From Closterium sp. Naga37s-1 (lineage: Eukaryota; Streptophyta; Zygnematophyceae; Desmidiales; Closteriaceae), in NCBI GenBank assembly GCA_947471745.1, contig CANJKZ010000092.1:248001-312000 (forward strand): 64,000 bases of DNA, in the 5' to 3' direction. Of the stretch, positions 44,955 through 55,100 are shown piece by piece. The first letter of the stretch is position 1. Every line of letters starts with the position of its first letter. The notes under the pieces were generated by a model that was not told where the DNA came from, made no database searches, and saw nothing but the letters and a program-made list of their open reading frames with translations. A program made the position numbers and the translations under genes.

Positions 44955-47900
44955 TGCTGCTGCTGCAGCTGCGGCCTTGGGATTGTCGGCAGTGCACGCA
45001 GCAGAAGCACCAGAGGGGTACAGCAGCAATGCTGGCGTGGGTTCAGGGCGAGAGGGATCCGCGGGTGATGCTTCAGCAAGGCCAGTGCAATGGGCTGCAG
45101 GAAGGGGAGAGGGAGGTGAGGGACCGGCAGTGGGGAACAAACACACGGCGCGCTGGCGAGTGTTCACAGACCGAGGAAGGGAGCTCTTCTCGCAGGTGAG
45201 CAATTCAGCCGAGGTTGTTCAGAAGTTTGATTATTCAGGTGAATTTGTTCCGCTCTCTCCCTCCCCCTCACTCCCCTGGTTCGTCTGCTGGTCGCAGAGT
45301 GGCAGCGAGCAATAGAGGAGGCGAGAGCGGGCTTAGGGTGAATTTTCATGCATCAGGCACGCAGGAAGTATCTTCTTGCCTTCCACCACACACCAAGGCC
45401 TCCTTTCCACCCCCCCAACTCTGCCCCTCGTCCCTCTTAGGGTCGACTACAGGATGCAGAGCGGTACCTGCGGCGGGCTATAGAGGAGGCGAAAGGGAGC
45501 TGTGGGTGCGTCCGCGTGCATCAGGCTGAACTGCTCTCATCACGCCCTCCTTTCCACCTCTCTATCTCTTCCTCTTCCTCCCAGGGTCGACTACAGGATG
45601 CAGAGCGGTACCTGCAGAGGGCCAAAGAGGAGGCGAAGGCGGGCTTTGGACCGTCTGATCCCCACGTTGCATCCAGCTGCCATAACCTGGTAGGCAAGAC
45701 TAGAGATAGAGGGGAAGGGGGAAGAAGGCGGGTGGGGTTGGTAAGTGGGTTGCATGAGTAGCACCGTTGGGCCTTTTGATAACCTCATGTCCCCTCCGCC
45801 CTTTCTCTCCTTCCACCCCGCACACCAGGCAGAGCTTTACCGAGTGATGGGGGAGTGGGGGGCGGCAGAGCATCTCTGGTCGGTCAATGAGGCCGCTCTG
45901 CCCCTGCTGCCTTTGCTCCACCTCATTTCTTCGCCCTCCCTCTCTCTTCTTCCCCGCACACCAGGCAGAGCTGTACCGAGTAATGGGGGAGTGGGAGGCT
46001 TCAGAGCGTCTGTTCCAAGAGGCTGCAGAGCGGTTGAGAGCGGTGGAAATGCCTTTGGCGCTTGCAGCCACCCTGCATAACTTGGGAGGGCTGTACCTGC
46101 AACAGGCTCAGCTGGGGCAGGCTCAACTGGAGAAGGCTCGTGTGTGCTACGAGGTTGGTGTGCTATATATATATATATATTAGCTGAGTTTGTCTTTCTT
46201 GGCCCTTATTTCTATAGCAGGAGGTGGGTTGGATGGGAGCGAGGAGTTCCCTTTTACAGCTTCTACTTTCATACCAGCAGCCCTCGTTTCGTATGCTGTG
46301 TTCACGTACCCTCCTCTTTGTCCCATGTGCTGACGTGGCTTGTGATGGCAACCTGTGGGGACCACGGGCCGTGGATTGACGTGGCACACAATCTATTCAA
46401 TTGACATATCCTGCTGCACTCATTGCCTCAACAAACCACACCTCCTGCGCTCCACAGGAGGCTCTCAAGGTGTGTTGCTGCCGCCATATTCTTTGAAATC
46501 TGCAGTTATGCTACTTGTTTGATATGCTGTAACTCTTCTCTTCATGCTTCCCATCCTCATGTACCCTTCTGGCTCCCATCTCTTTCACATTTCACCCTCC
46601 CTGTCTTTGCCGCAACCCACAGCTCAAGGCGAAGGAACTGGGCGAGTCCCATCCAGATTACGCCAACAATATGTTCCACCTCGCCGAGGTGAGTGAGGGG
46701 ATAGGTGAGAGAGTGAGGGGATAGGTGAGAGCAGACAGAGGGCAATACCGACGACCAAGGTCACTCGCCTTCTGAGACGACTCACAAGTCACTTCCTCTG
46801 ATTGCCACCCAGACCACGCGAACACCATGTTCCACCTTGCAGAGGTGAGTGAGGGGATTGGTGAGTGAGTGAGGGGATTGGTGAGTGAGTGAGGGGATTG
46901 GTGAGTGAGTGAGGGGATTGGTGAGTGAGTGAGGTGATAGGTGATTGAGTGAGGGGATTGGTGAGTGAGTGAGGGGATAGGTGATTGAGTGAGGGGATTA
47001 GTGAGTGAGTGAGGGGATTGGTGAGTGAGTGAGGGGATTGGTGAGTGAGTGAGGGTATTGGTGAGTGCGTACGGGGATGGGCGAGTGAGTGAGGGGATTG
47101 GTGAGTGAGTGAGGGGATTGGTGAGTGCGTACGGGGATGGGCGAGTGAGTGAGGGGATTGGTGAGTGAGTGAGGGGATTGGTGAGTGTGTACGGGGATGG
47201 GCGAGTGAGTGCGGGGATTGGTGAGTGAGTGCGGGGATTGGTGAGTGAGCGAGGGGATTGGTGAGTGAGTGCGGGGATTGGCGAGTGAGTGCGGGGATTG
47301 GTGAGTGAGTGCAGGGATTGGTGAGTGAGTGCGGGGATTGGTGAGTGAGTGCGGGGATTGGTGAGTGAGTGCGGGGATTGGTGAGTGAGTGCGGGGATAG
47401 GTGAGTGAGTGCGGGGATTGGTGAGTGAGTGCAGGGATTGGTGAGTGAGTGCGGGGATTGGTGAGTGAGTGCGGGGATTGGTGAGTGAGTGCGGGGATTG
47501 GTGAGTGAGTGCGGGGATAGGTGAGTGAGTGCGGGGATTGGTGAGTGAGTGCGGGGATTGGTGAGTGAGTGCGGGGATTGGTGAGTGAGTGCGGGGATTG
47601 GTGAGTGAGTGCGGGGATTGGTGAGTGAGTGCGGGGATTGGTGAGTGAGTGCGGGGATTGGTGAGTGAGTGCGGGGATTGGTGAGTGAGTGCGGGGATTG
47701 GTGAGAGTGCGGGGATTGGTGAGTGAGTGCGGGGATTGGTGAGTGAGTGCAGGGCCACACATGGGCCTTCCAACGTGGCTCGTGATAATCTCACCTTTTG
47801 AGTCGACTCAGAATTTTGAGACGTCTTTCCAAATTCACGATCCAGTCCGTCCATCTTTATCCACCGTTTTCCCTCCCATGTGTTTGCACCCATCAGGTGT

Positions 47901-48774
47901 TTCATCGGTTGGGGCGACGGGAGGAAGCACAGGCACTGCTGCAAGGCTCTGTGAAAATTCTCGAGGTATGGGGTTGCTATTTTGGAGAACTGTGGATTTG
48001 CAACTGCGGAGAGGTATGGGCTCTTTGAACATGGTGGAGAGGAGACATACATTCAGCTGACATACATATGCTTGGGCTTGCTAGCATGTTAATACTCACC
48101 GGAGTTTCACCCCACACAATGCATGCCAAATCATTTGTTAACTGTGCACATGCTTCTTCGTTTTTGTGTGTTCATGCTTGCTGGTTTGGCCAGGGCAGTG
48201 CGGGTAGTCGAGGAACAACAGCAATGGCTCGGCGTATGATGCTGCTGGCACAGGTGGGGCGGTGGCTGGCAACAAGGGCGAGACGAGTAGTGTGAGCAGG
48301 GCAGTGCCATCTGTGAACTCCTTTTGAGGTGCCTCAAAAAGTGTGCTGCTGGTACAGGTGGAGTGATGGCTCGCTCGCTCAGCAGCTAGGGGCGAGACGA
48401 GTAGTGTGATGTGAGCAGGGCAGTGCCATCTGTGAACGTCCACTGGTTCTACTGACAGATGCTTCTTCTGACAGATGCTTCTTCTGACAGATGCTTGTGC
48501 AGTTAGCTCCTTTAAATCTGATTTCAGAATTTTCAAAAGCCGTTCACACTTCTCTGTTTCTCTCTGCTCTTGACGTTGACAGATGCTTGTGCAGTCAGCA
48601 TCAGCACCCGCAGTCACCCTCCCCGCCACTGCGGTTATCAATGGAGAGCGGCAGGGGCAGCAGGGGCAACAGCAGCAAGGGGACAGCGGCAGCAGTAGTG
48701 GTGGAGACGCGGAGTTGCTGAGGGAGGCTGAGAGGCTGCAAAGACGAGCCATCCATGCAGTGGAGATGGGTGAG
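44554..48774 (+). CDS. TPR (kinesin-light-chain-like) protein gene, 5' part, eight exons
   Basis: Exons by GT-AG junctions and frame: 44554-45195, 45585-45689, 45965-46153, 46458-46469, 46623-46688, 47897-47965, 48194-48253 and 48583-48774, for 445 codons so far. All introns are phase 0. TPR-type helices run from WRVFTDRGRELFSQ through DPHVASSCHNLAELYRVMGE, ATLHNLGGLYLQQ, CYEEALKLKAKELGESHPDY and NNMFHLAEVFHRLGRREEAQ. From memory it resembles the plant kinesin-light-chain-related TPR proteins. The first 200 residues are Ala/Ser/Pro-rich with an Ala run and SFRAYTNGPAEP, perhaps an organelle presequence. The start is uncertain: another ATG at 44680 begins MRSLRSHFVRSF in a different frame. The 3' end lies beyond the window. 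Confidence 0.8.
45290..45338 (+). pseudogene. Degraded exon-2 copy in intron 1 (first)
   Basis: GCAGAGTGGCAGCGAGCAATAGAGGAGGCGAGAGCGGGCT matches the exon 2 stretch GCAGAGCGGTACCTGCAGAGGGCCAAAGAGGAGGCG... with an in-frame stop. It is the more decayed of two copies upstream of real exon 2 (45585). Confidence 0.6.
45441..45507 (+). pseudogene. Exon-2 copy in intron 1 with its own acceptor
   Basis: TCTTAG precedes GGTCGACTACAGGATGCAGA, identical to the start of exon 2 at 45585. Its translation GRLQDAERYLRRAIEEAK stays close to the real GRLQDAERYLQRAKEEAK, but the match fades after about 60 bases and no donor follows at the right place. The pyrimidine-rich tract is duplicated with it, 144 bp upstream of the true exon. 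Confidence 0.75.
45829..45892 (+). pseudogene. Exon-3 5' copy in intron 2 with its own acceptor
   Basis: CACACCAG then GCAGAGCTTTACCGAGTGAT duplicates CACACCAG/GCAGAGCTGTACCGAGTAAT of exon 3 (45965), 136 bp upstream. Its translation begins AELYRVMGEWGAAEHLW, against AELYRVMGEWEASERLF in the real exon. It lacks the rest of the 189-nt exon and has no suitable donor. Confidence 0.78.
46164..46181. repeat. (TA)n microsatellite in intron 3
   Basis: A short run of about nine TA dinucleotides just after the exon 3 donor. Confidence 0.85.
46458..46469 (+). other. 12-nt microexon of the TPR gene
   Basis: CTCCACAG precedes GAGGCTCTCAAG (Glu-Ala-Leu-Lys) and GTGTGT follows. Adding it turns ...ARVCYE + LKAKELGE... 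into CYEEALKLKAKELG, the expected TPR helix spacing for this family. Without it the helix lacks four residues. Confidence 0.65.
46806..46844 (+). pseudogene. Exon-5 3' copy in intron 5 with its own donor
   Basis: CACCCAGACCACGCGAACAC...CACCTTGCAGAG followed by GTGAGTGAGGGG repeats the end of exon 5 (CATCCAGATTACGCCAACAA...CACCTCGCCGAG/GTGAGTGAGGGG, ending 46688). Its translation is HPDHANTMFHLAE against HPDYANNMFHLAE. The 20-bp minisatellite starts exactly at this second donor. Confidence 0.78.
46845..47752 (+). repeat. 20-bp minisatellite made of 5' splice-site sequence
   Basis: About 45 units of GTGAGTGAGTGAGGGGATTG, changing to GTGAGTGAGTGCGGGGATTG from about 47205. Every unit starts with the donor consensus GTGAGT. 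It fills most of the 1.2-kb intron 5. The minus-strand reading (THSPIPALTHQSPHSLTNPR) is stop-free only because 20 bp gives a 60-bp cycle without stops; it is not a gene. Confidence 0.93.
48340..48440 (+). repeat. ~100-bp duplicate of the exon 7 / intron 7 boundary
   Basis: TGCTGCTGGTACAGGTGGAG ... GGGCGAGACGAGTAGTGTGA ... CAGGGCAGTGCCATCTGTGA repeats the real boundary at 48243-48335 (TGCTGCTGGCACAGGTGGGG and the following intron). Confidence 0.75.
48452..48502 (+). repeat. Repeated copies of the exon 8 acceptor (CTGACAGATGCTT)
   Basis: CTGACAGATGCTTCTT occurs twice in tandem, then CTGACAGATGCTTGTGCAG. The real exon 8 acceptor, GTTGACAG/ATGCTTGTGCAGTC, lies at 48583. At least three upstream decoys share the acceptor and first codons. 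Confidence 0.75.
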
Positions 48775-49155
48775 GTGAGTCGACACCATGCGGTGGAGAT
48801 GGGTGAGGTGAGTCGACACCATGCGGTGGAGATGGGTGAGGTGAGTCGACACCATGCGGTGGAGATGGGTGAGGTGAGTCAACACCATGCGGTGGAGATG
48901 GGTGAGGTGAGTCGACACCATGCGGTGGAGATGGGTGAGGTGAGTCGACACCATGCGGTGGAGATGGGTGAGGTGAGTCGACACCATGCGGTGGAGATGG
49001 GTGAGGTGAGTCGACACCATGCGGTGGAGATGGGTGAGGTGAGTCGACACCATGCGGTGGAGATGGGTGAGGTGAGTCGACACCATGCGGTGGAGATGGG
49101 TGAGGTGAGTCGACACCATGCGGTGGAAATGGGTGAGGTGAGTCGACACCATGTG
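48760..49155 (+). repeat. 33-bp minisatellite spanning the exon 8 / intron 8 donor
   Basis: Twelve units of 33 bp start at 48760. Each has 15 exonic bases (GTGGAGATGGGTGAG) followed by the donor GTGAGT and 12 intron bases (CGACACCATGCG). The unit is 11 codons and stays open as VEMGEVSRHHA, so use of a later donor would add 11-residue repeats without a frameshift. Confidence 0.92.
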
Positions 49156-49176
49156 CACCAGCAATGCTCATGGTGT

Positions 49177-52100
49177 CCAGAGCTCCAGTCCAGAGCTCCA
49201 GTCCAGAGCTCCAGTCCAGAGCTCCAATCCAGAGCTCCAGTCCAGAGCTCCCGTCCAGAGCTCCCGTCCAGAGCTCCAGTCCAGAGCTCCAGTCCAGAGC
49301 TCCCGTCCAGAGCTCCAGTCCAGAGCTCCAGTCCAGAGCTCCCGTCCAGAGCTCCAGTCCAGAGCTCCAGTCCAGAGCTCCAGTCCAGAGCTCCAGTCCA
49401 GAGCTCCAGTCCAGAGCTCCAGTCCAGAGCTCCAGTCCAGAGCTCCAGTCCAGAGCTCCAGTCCAGAGCTCCAGTCCAGAGCTCCAGTCCAGAGCTCCCG
49501 TCCGGAGCTCCAGTTCAGAGCTCCAGTCCAGAGCTCCCGTCCAGAGCTCCAGTCCAGAGCTCCCGTCCAGAGCTCCAGTCCAGAGCTCCCGTCCAGAGCT
49601 CCAGTCCAGAGCTCCAGTCCAGAGCTCCAGTCCAGAGCTCCAGTCCAGAGCTCCAGTCCAGAGCTCCAGTCCAGAGCTCCAGTCCAGAGCTCCAGTCCAG
49701 AGCTCCAGTCCAGAGCTCCAGTCCAGAGCTCCAGTCCAGAGCTCCAGTCCAGAGCTCCAGTCCAGAGCTCCCGTCCAGAGCTCCAGTCCAGAGCTCCAGT
49801 CCAGAGCTCCCGTCCAGAGCTCCAGTCCAGAGCTCCAGTCCAGAGCTCCAGTCCAGAGCTCCAGTCCAGAGCTCCCGTCCAGAGCTCCCGTCCAGAGCTC
49901 CAGTCCAGAGCTCCAGTCCAGAGCTCCAGTCCAGAGCTCCAGTCCAGAGCTCCAGTCCAGAGCTCCAGTCCAGAGCTCCCGTCCAGAGCTCCAGTCCAGA
50001 GCTCCAGTCCAGAGCTCCAGTCCAGAGCTCCCGTCCAGAGCTCCAGTTCAGAGCTCCAGTCCAGAGCTCCAGTCCAGAGCTCCAGTCCAGAGCTCCAGTC
50101 CAGAGCTCCCGTCCAGAGCTCCAGTCCAGAGCTCCCGTCCAGAGCTCCCATCCAGAGCTCCAGTCCAGAGCTCCCGTCCAGAGCTCCAGTCCAGAGCTCC
50201 AGTCCAGAGCTCCAGTCCAGAGCTCCAGTCCAGAGCTCCAGTCCAGAGCTCCCGTCCAGAGCTCCAGTCCAGAGCTCCCGTCCAGAGCTCCAGTCCAGAG
50301 CTCCAGTCCAGAGCTCCAGTCCAGAGCTCCAGTCCAGAGCTCCAGTCCAGAGCTCCAGTCCAGAGCTCCAGTCCAGAGCTCCAGTCCAGAGCTCCAGTCC
50401 AGAGCTCCAGTCCAGAGCTCCAGTCCAGAGCTCCAGTCCAGAGCTCCAGTCCAGAGCTCCAGTCCAGAGCTCCAGTCCAGAGCTCCAGTCCAGAGCTCCC
50501 GTCCAGAGCTCCAGTCCAGAGCTCCAGTCCAGAGCTCCAGTCCAGAGCTCCAGTCCAGAGCTCCAGTCCAGAGCTCCAGTCCAGAGCTCCAGTCCAGAGC
50601 TCCAGTCCAGAGCTCCAGTCCAGAGCTCCAGTCCAGAGCTCCAGTCCAGAGCTCCAGTCCAGAGCTCCAGTCCAGAGCTCCAGTCCAGAGCTCCAGTCCA
50701 GAGCTCCAGTCCAGAGCTCCAGTCCAGAGCTCCAGTCCAGAGCTCCAGTCCAGAGCTCCAGTCAAGAGCTCCCGTCCAGAGCTCCAGTCCAGAGCTCCCG
50801 TCCAGAGCTCCAGTACAGAGCTCCCGTCCAGAGCTCCAGTCCAGAGCTCCAGTCCAGAGCTCCAGTCCAGAGCTGCAGTCCAGAGCTCCCGTCCAGAGCT
50901 CCCGTCCAGAGCTCCAGTCCAGAGCTCCAGTCCAGAGCTCCAGTCCAGAGCTCCAGTCCAGAGCTCCAGTCCAGAGCTCCAGTCCAGAGCTCCCGTCCAG
51001 AGCTCCAGTCCAGAGCTCCCGTCCAGAGCTCCAGTCAAGAGCTCCAGTCCAGAGCTCCAGTCCAGAGCTCCAGTCCAGAGCTCCAGTCCAGAGCTCCAGT
51101 CCAGAGCTCCAGTCCAGAGCTCCCGTCCAGAGCTCCAGTCCAGAGCTCCAGTCCAGAGCTCCCGTCCAGAGCTCCAGTCCAGAGCTCCAGTCCAGAGCTC
51201 CAGTCCAGAGCTCCAGTCCAGAGCTCCAGTCCAGAGCTCCAGTCCAGAGCTCCAGTCCAGAGCTCCAGTCCAGAGCTCCAGTCCAGAGCTCCAGTCCAGA
51301 GCTCCAGTCCAGAGCTCCCGTCCAGAGCTCCAGTCCAGAGCTCCAGTCCAGAGCTCCAGTCCAGAGCTCCCGTCCAGAGCTCCCGTCCAGAGCTCCAGTC
51401 CAGAGCTCCAGTCCAGAGCTCCAGTCCAGAGCTCCAGTCCAGAGCTCCAGTCCAGAGCTCCAGTCCAGAGCTCCAGTCCAGAGCTCCAGTCCAGAGCTCC
51501 AGTCCAGAGCTCCAGTCCAGAGCTCCAGTCCAGAGCTCCAGTCCAGAGCTCCAGTCCAGAGCTCCCGTCCAGAGCTCCAGTCCAGAGCTCCAGTCCAGAG
51601 CTCCAGTCCAGAGCTCCAGTCCAGAGCTCCAGTCCAGAGCTTCAGTCCAGAGCTCCAGTCCAGAGCTCCAGTCCAGAGCTCCCGTCCAGAGCTCCAGTCC
51701 AGAGCTCCCGTCCAGAGCTCCAGTCCAGAGCTCCAGTCCAGAGCTCCAGTCCAGAGCTCCCGTCCAGAGCTCCAGTCCAGAGCTCCAGTCCAGAGCTCCA
51801 GTCCAGAGCTCCAGTCCAGAGCTCCAGTCCAGAGCTCCAGTCCAGAGCTCCAGTCCAGAGCTCCCGTCCAGAGCTCCAGTCCAGAGCTCCAGTCCAGAGC
51901 TCCAGTCCAGAGCTCCAGTCCAGAGCTCCAGTCCAGAGCTCCAGTCCAGAGCTCCAGTCCAGAGCTCCCGTCCAGAGCTCCAGTCCAGAGCTCCCGTCCA
52001 GAGCTCCAGTACAGAGCTCCCGTCCAGAGCTCCAGTCAAGAGCTCCAGTCCAGAGCTCCAGTCCAGAGCTGCAGTCCAGAGCTCCCGTCCAGAGCTCCCG

Positions 52101-55100
52101 TCCAGAGCTCCAGTCCAGAGCTCCAGTCCAGAGCTCCAGTCCAGAGCTCCAGTCCAGAGCTCCAGTCCAGAGCTCCAGTCCAGAGCTCCCGTCCAGAGCT
52201 CCAGTCCAGAGCTCCAGTCCAGAGCTCCAGTCCAGAGCTCCAGTCCAGAGCTCCAGCCCAGAGCTCCAGTCCAGAGCTCCAGTCCAGAGCTCCAGTCCAG
52301 AGCTCCAGTCCAGAGCTCCCGTCCAGAGCTCCAGACCAGAGCTCCAGTCCAGAGCTCCCGTCCAGAGCTCCAGTCCAGAGCTCCAGTCCAGAGCTCCAGT
52401 CCAGAGCTCCAGTCCAGAGCTCCCGTCCAGAGCTCCCGTCCAGAGCTCCAGTCCAGAGCTCCAGTCCAGAGCTCCAGTCCAGAGCTCCAGTCCAGAGCTC
52501 CAGTCCAGAGCTCCAGTCCAGAGCTCCCGTCCAGAGCTCCAGTCCAGAGCTCCAGTCCAGAGCTCCAGTCCAGAGCTCCCGTCCAGAGCTCCAGTCCAGA
52601 GCTCCAGTCCAGAGCTCCAGTCCAGAGCTCCAGTCCAGAGCTCCAGTCCAGAGCTCCCGTCCAGAGCTCCAGTCCAGAGCTCCCGTCCAGAGCTCCCGTC
52701 CAGAGCTCCAGTCCAGAGCTCCCGTCCAGAGCTCCAGTCCAGAGCTCCAGTCCAGAGCTCCAGTCCAGAGCTCCAGTCCAGAGCTCCAGTCCAGAGCTCC
52801 AGTCCAGAGCTCCCGTCCAGAGCTCCAGTCCAGAGCTCCCGTCCAGAGCTCCCGTCCAGAGCTCCAGTCCAGAGCTCCAGTCCAGAGCTCCAGTCCAGAG
52901 CTCCAGTCCAGAGCTCCCGTCCAGAGCTCCAGTCCAGAGCTCCAGTCCAGAGCTCCAGTCCAGAGCTCCAGTCCAGAGCTCCAGTCCAGAGCTTCAGTCC
53001 AGAGCTCCAGTCCAGAGCTCCAGTCCAGAGCTCCCGTCCAGAGCTCCAGTCCAGAGCTCCCGTCCAGAGCTCCAGTCCAGAGCTCCAGTCCAGAGCTCCA
53101 GTCCAGAGCTCCCGTTCAGAGCTCCAGTCCAGAGCTCCAGTCCAGAGCTCCAGTCCAGAGCTCCAGTCCAGAGCTCCAGTCCAGAGCTCCAGTCCAGAGC
53201 TCCAGTCCAGAGCTCCCGTCCAGAGCTCCAGTCCAGAGCTCCAGTCCAGAGCTCCAGTCCAGAGCTCCAGTCCAGAGCTCCAGTCCAGAGCTCCAGTCCA
53301 GAGCTCCCGTCCAGAGCTCCAGTCCAGAGCTCCCGTCCAGAGCTCCAGTCCAGAGCTCCAGTCCAGAGCTCCAGTCCAGAGCTCCCGTCCAGAGCTCCAG
53401 TCCAGAGCTCCAGTCCAGAGCTCCAGTCCAGAGCTCCAGTCCAGAGCTCCAGCCCAGAGCTCCAGTCCAGAGCTCCAGTCCAGAGCTCCCGTCCAGAGCT
53501 CCAGTCCAGAGCTCCAGTCCAGAGCTCCAGTCCAGAGCTCCAGTCCAGAGCTCCAGTCCAGAGCTCCAGTCCAGAGCTCCAGTCAAGAGCTCCCGTCCAG
53601 AGCTCCAGTCCAGAGCTCCCGTCCAGAGCTCCAGTACAGAGCTCCCGTCCAGAGCTCCAGTCCAGAGCTCCAGTCCAGAGCTCCAGTCCAGAGCTGCAGT
53701 CCAGAGCTCCCGTCCAGAGCTCCCGTCCAGAGCTCCAGTCCAGAGCTCCAGTCCAGAGCTCCAGTCCAGAGCTCCAGTCCAGAGCTCCAGTCCAGAGCTC
53801 CAGTCCAGAGCTCCCGTCCAGAGCTCCAGTCCAGAGCTCCCGTCCAGAGCTCCAGTCAAGAGCTCCAGTCCAGAGCTCCAGTCCAGAGCTCCAGTCCAGA
53901 GCTCCAGTCCAGAGCTCCAGTCCAGAGCTCCAGTCCAGAGCTCCCGTCCAGAGCTCCAGTCCAGAGCTCCAGTCCAGAGCTCCCGTCCAGAGCTCCAGTC
54001 CAGAGCTCCAGTCCAGAGCTCCAGTCCAGAGCTCCAGTCCAGAGCTCCAGTCCAGAGCTCCAGTCCAGAGCTCCAGTCCAGAGCTCCCGTCCAGAGCTCC
54101 AGTCCAGAGCTCCAGTCCAGAGCTCCAGTCCAGAGCTCCCGTCCAGAGCTCCAGTCCAGAGCTCCAGTCCAGAGCTCCAGTCCAGAGCTCCCGTCCAGAG
54201 CTCCAGAGCTCCAGTCCAGAGCTCCAGTCCAGAGCTCCAGTCCAGAGCTCCAGTCCAGAGCTCCAGTCCAGAGCTCCAGTCCAGAGCTCCAGTCCAGAGC
54301 TCCCGTCCAGAGCTCCAGTCCAGAGCTCCAGTCCAGAGCTCCAGTCCAGAGCTCCAGTCCAGAGCTCCAGTCCAGAGCTCCCGTCCAGAGCTCCAGTCCA
54401 GAGCTCCAGTCCAGAGCTCCAGTCCAGAGCTCCAGTCCAGAGCTCCAGTCCAGAGCTTCAGTCCAGAGCTCCAGTCCAGAGCTCCAGTCCAGAGCTCCCG
54501 TCCAGAGCTCCAGTCCAGAGCTCCCGTCCAGAGCTCCAGTCCAGAGCTCCAGTCCAGAGCTCCAGTCCAGAGCTCCCGTCCAGAGCTCCAGTCCAGAGCT
54601 CCAGTCCAGAGCTCCAGTCCAGAGCTCCAGTCCAGAGCTCCAGTCCAGAGCTCCAGTCCAGAGCTCCAGTCCAGAGCTCCAGTCCAGAGCTCCAGTCCAG
54701 AGCTCCAGTCCAGAGCTCCAGTCCAGAGCTCCAGTCCAGAGCTCCAGTCCAGAGCTCCAGTCCAGAGCTCCAGTCCAGAGCTCCCGTCCAGAGCTCCAGT
54801 CCAGAGCTCCCGTCCAGAGCTCCAGTACAGAGCTCCCGTCCAGAGCTCCAGTCAAGAGCTCCAGTCCAGAGCTCCAGTCCAGAGCTGCAGTCCAGAGCTC
54901 CCGTCCAGAGCTCCCGTCCAGAGCTCCAGTCCAGAGCTCCAGTCCAGAGCTCCAGTCCAGAGCTCCAGTCCAGAGCTCCAGTCCAGAGCTCCAGTCCAGA
55001 GCTCCCGTCCAGAGCTCCAGTCCAGAGCTCCAGTCCAGAGCTCCAGTCCAGAGCTCCAGTCCAGAGCTCCAGCCCAGAGCTCCAGTCCAGAGCTCCAGTC

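Noticed and set aside
44849..45199. Gln-rich frame (CAG run) and Ser-rich frame over TPR exon 1
   Set aside because: Only the frame from 44554 runs to the donor at 45195 in phase with exon 2. The others are alternative readings of the same CAG/GCA run, although the Ser-rich start at 44680 remains a possible presequence if a frameshift or missed intron exists.
46658..48052. 464-codon minus-strand frame rich in THSPIPALTHQSPHSLTNP
   Set aside because: It is the reverse reading of the 20-bp GTGAGT minisatellite, lies antisense to the TPR gene, and its non-repeat ends have no homology I know.
48760..49155. CRISPR-like regular repeats
   Set aside because: Units are contiguous with no unique spacers, and the host is eukaryotic.
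48601..49171. Minus-strand frames GVDSPHPSPPH and MVSTHLTHLHR repeats
   Set aside because: Reverse translations of the 33-bp splice-donor minisatellite.
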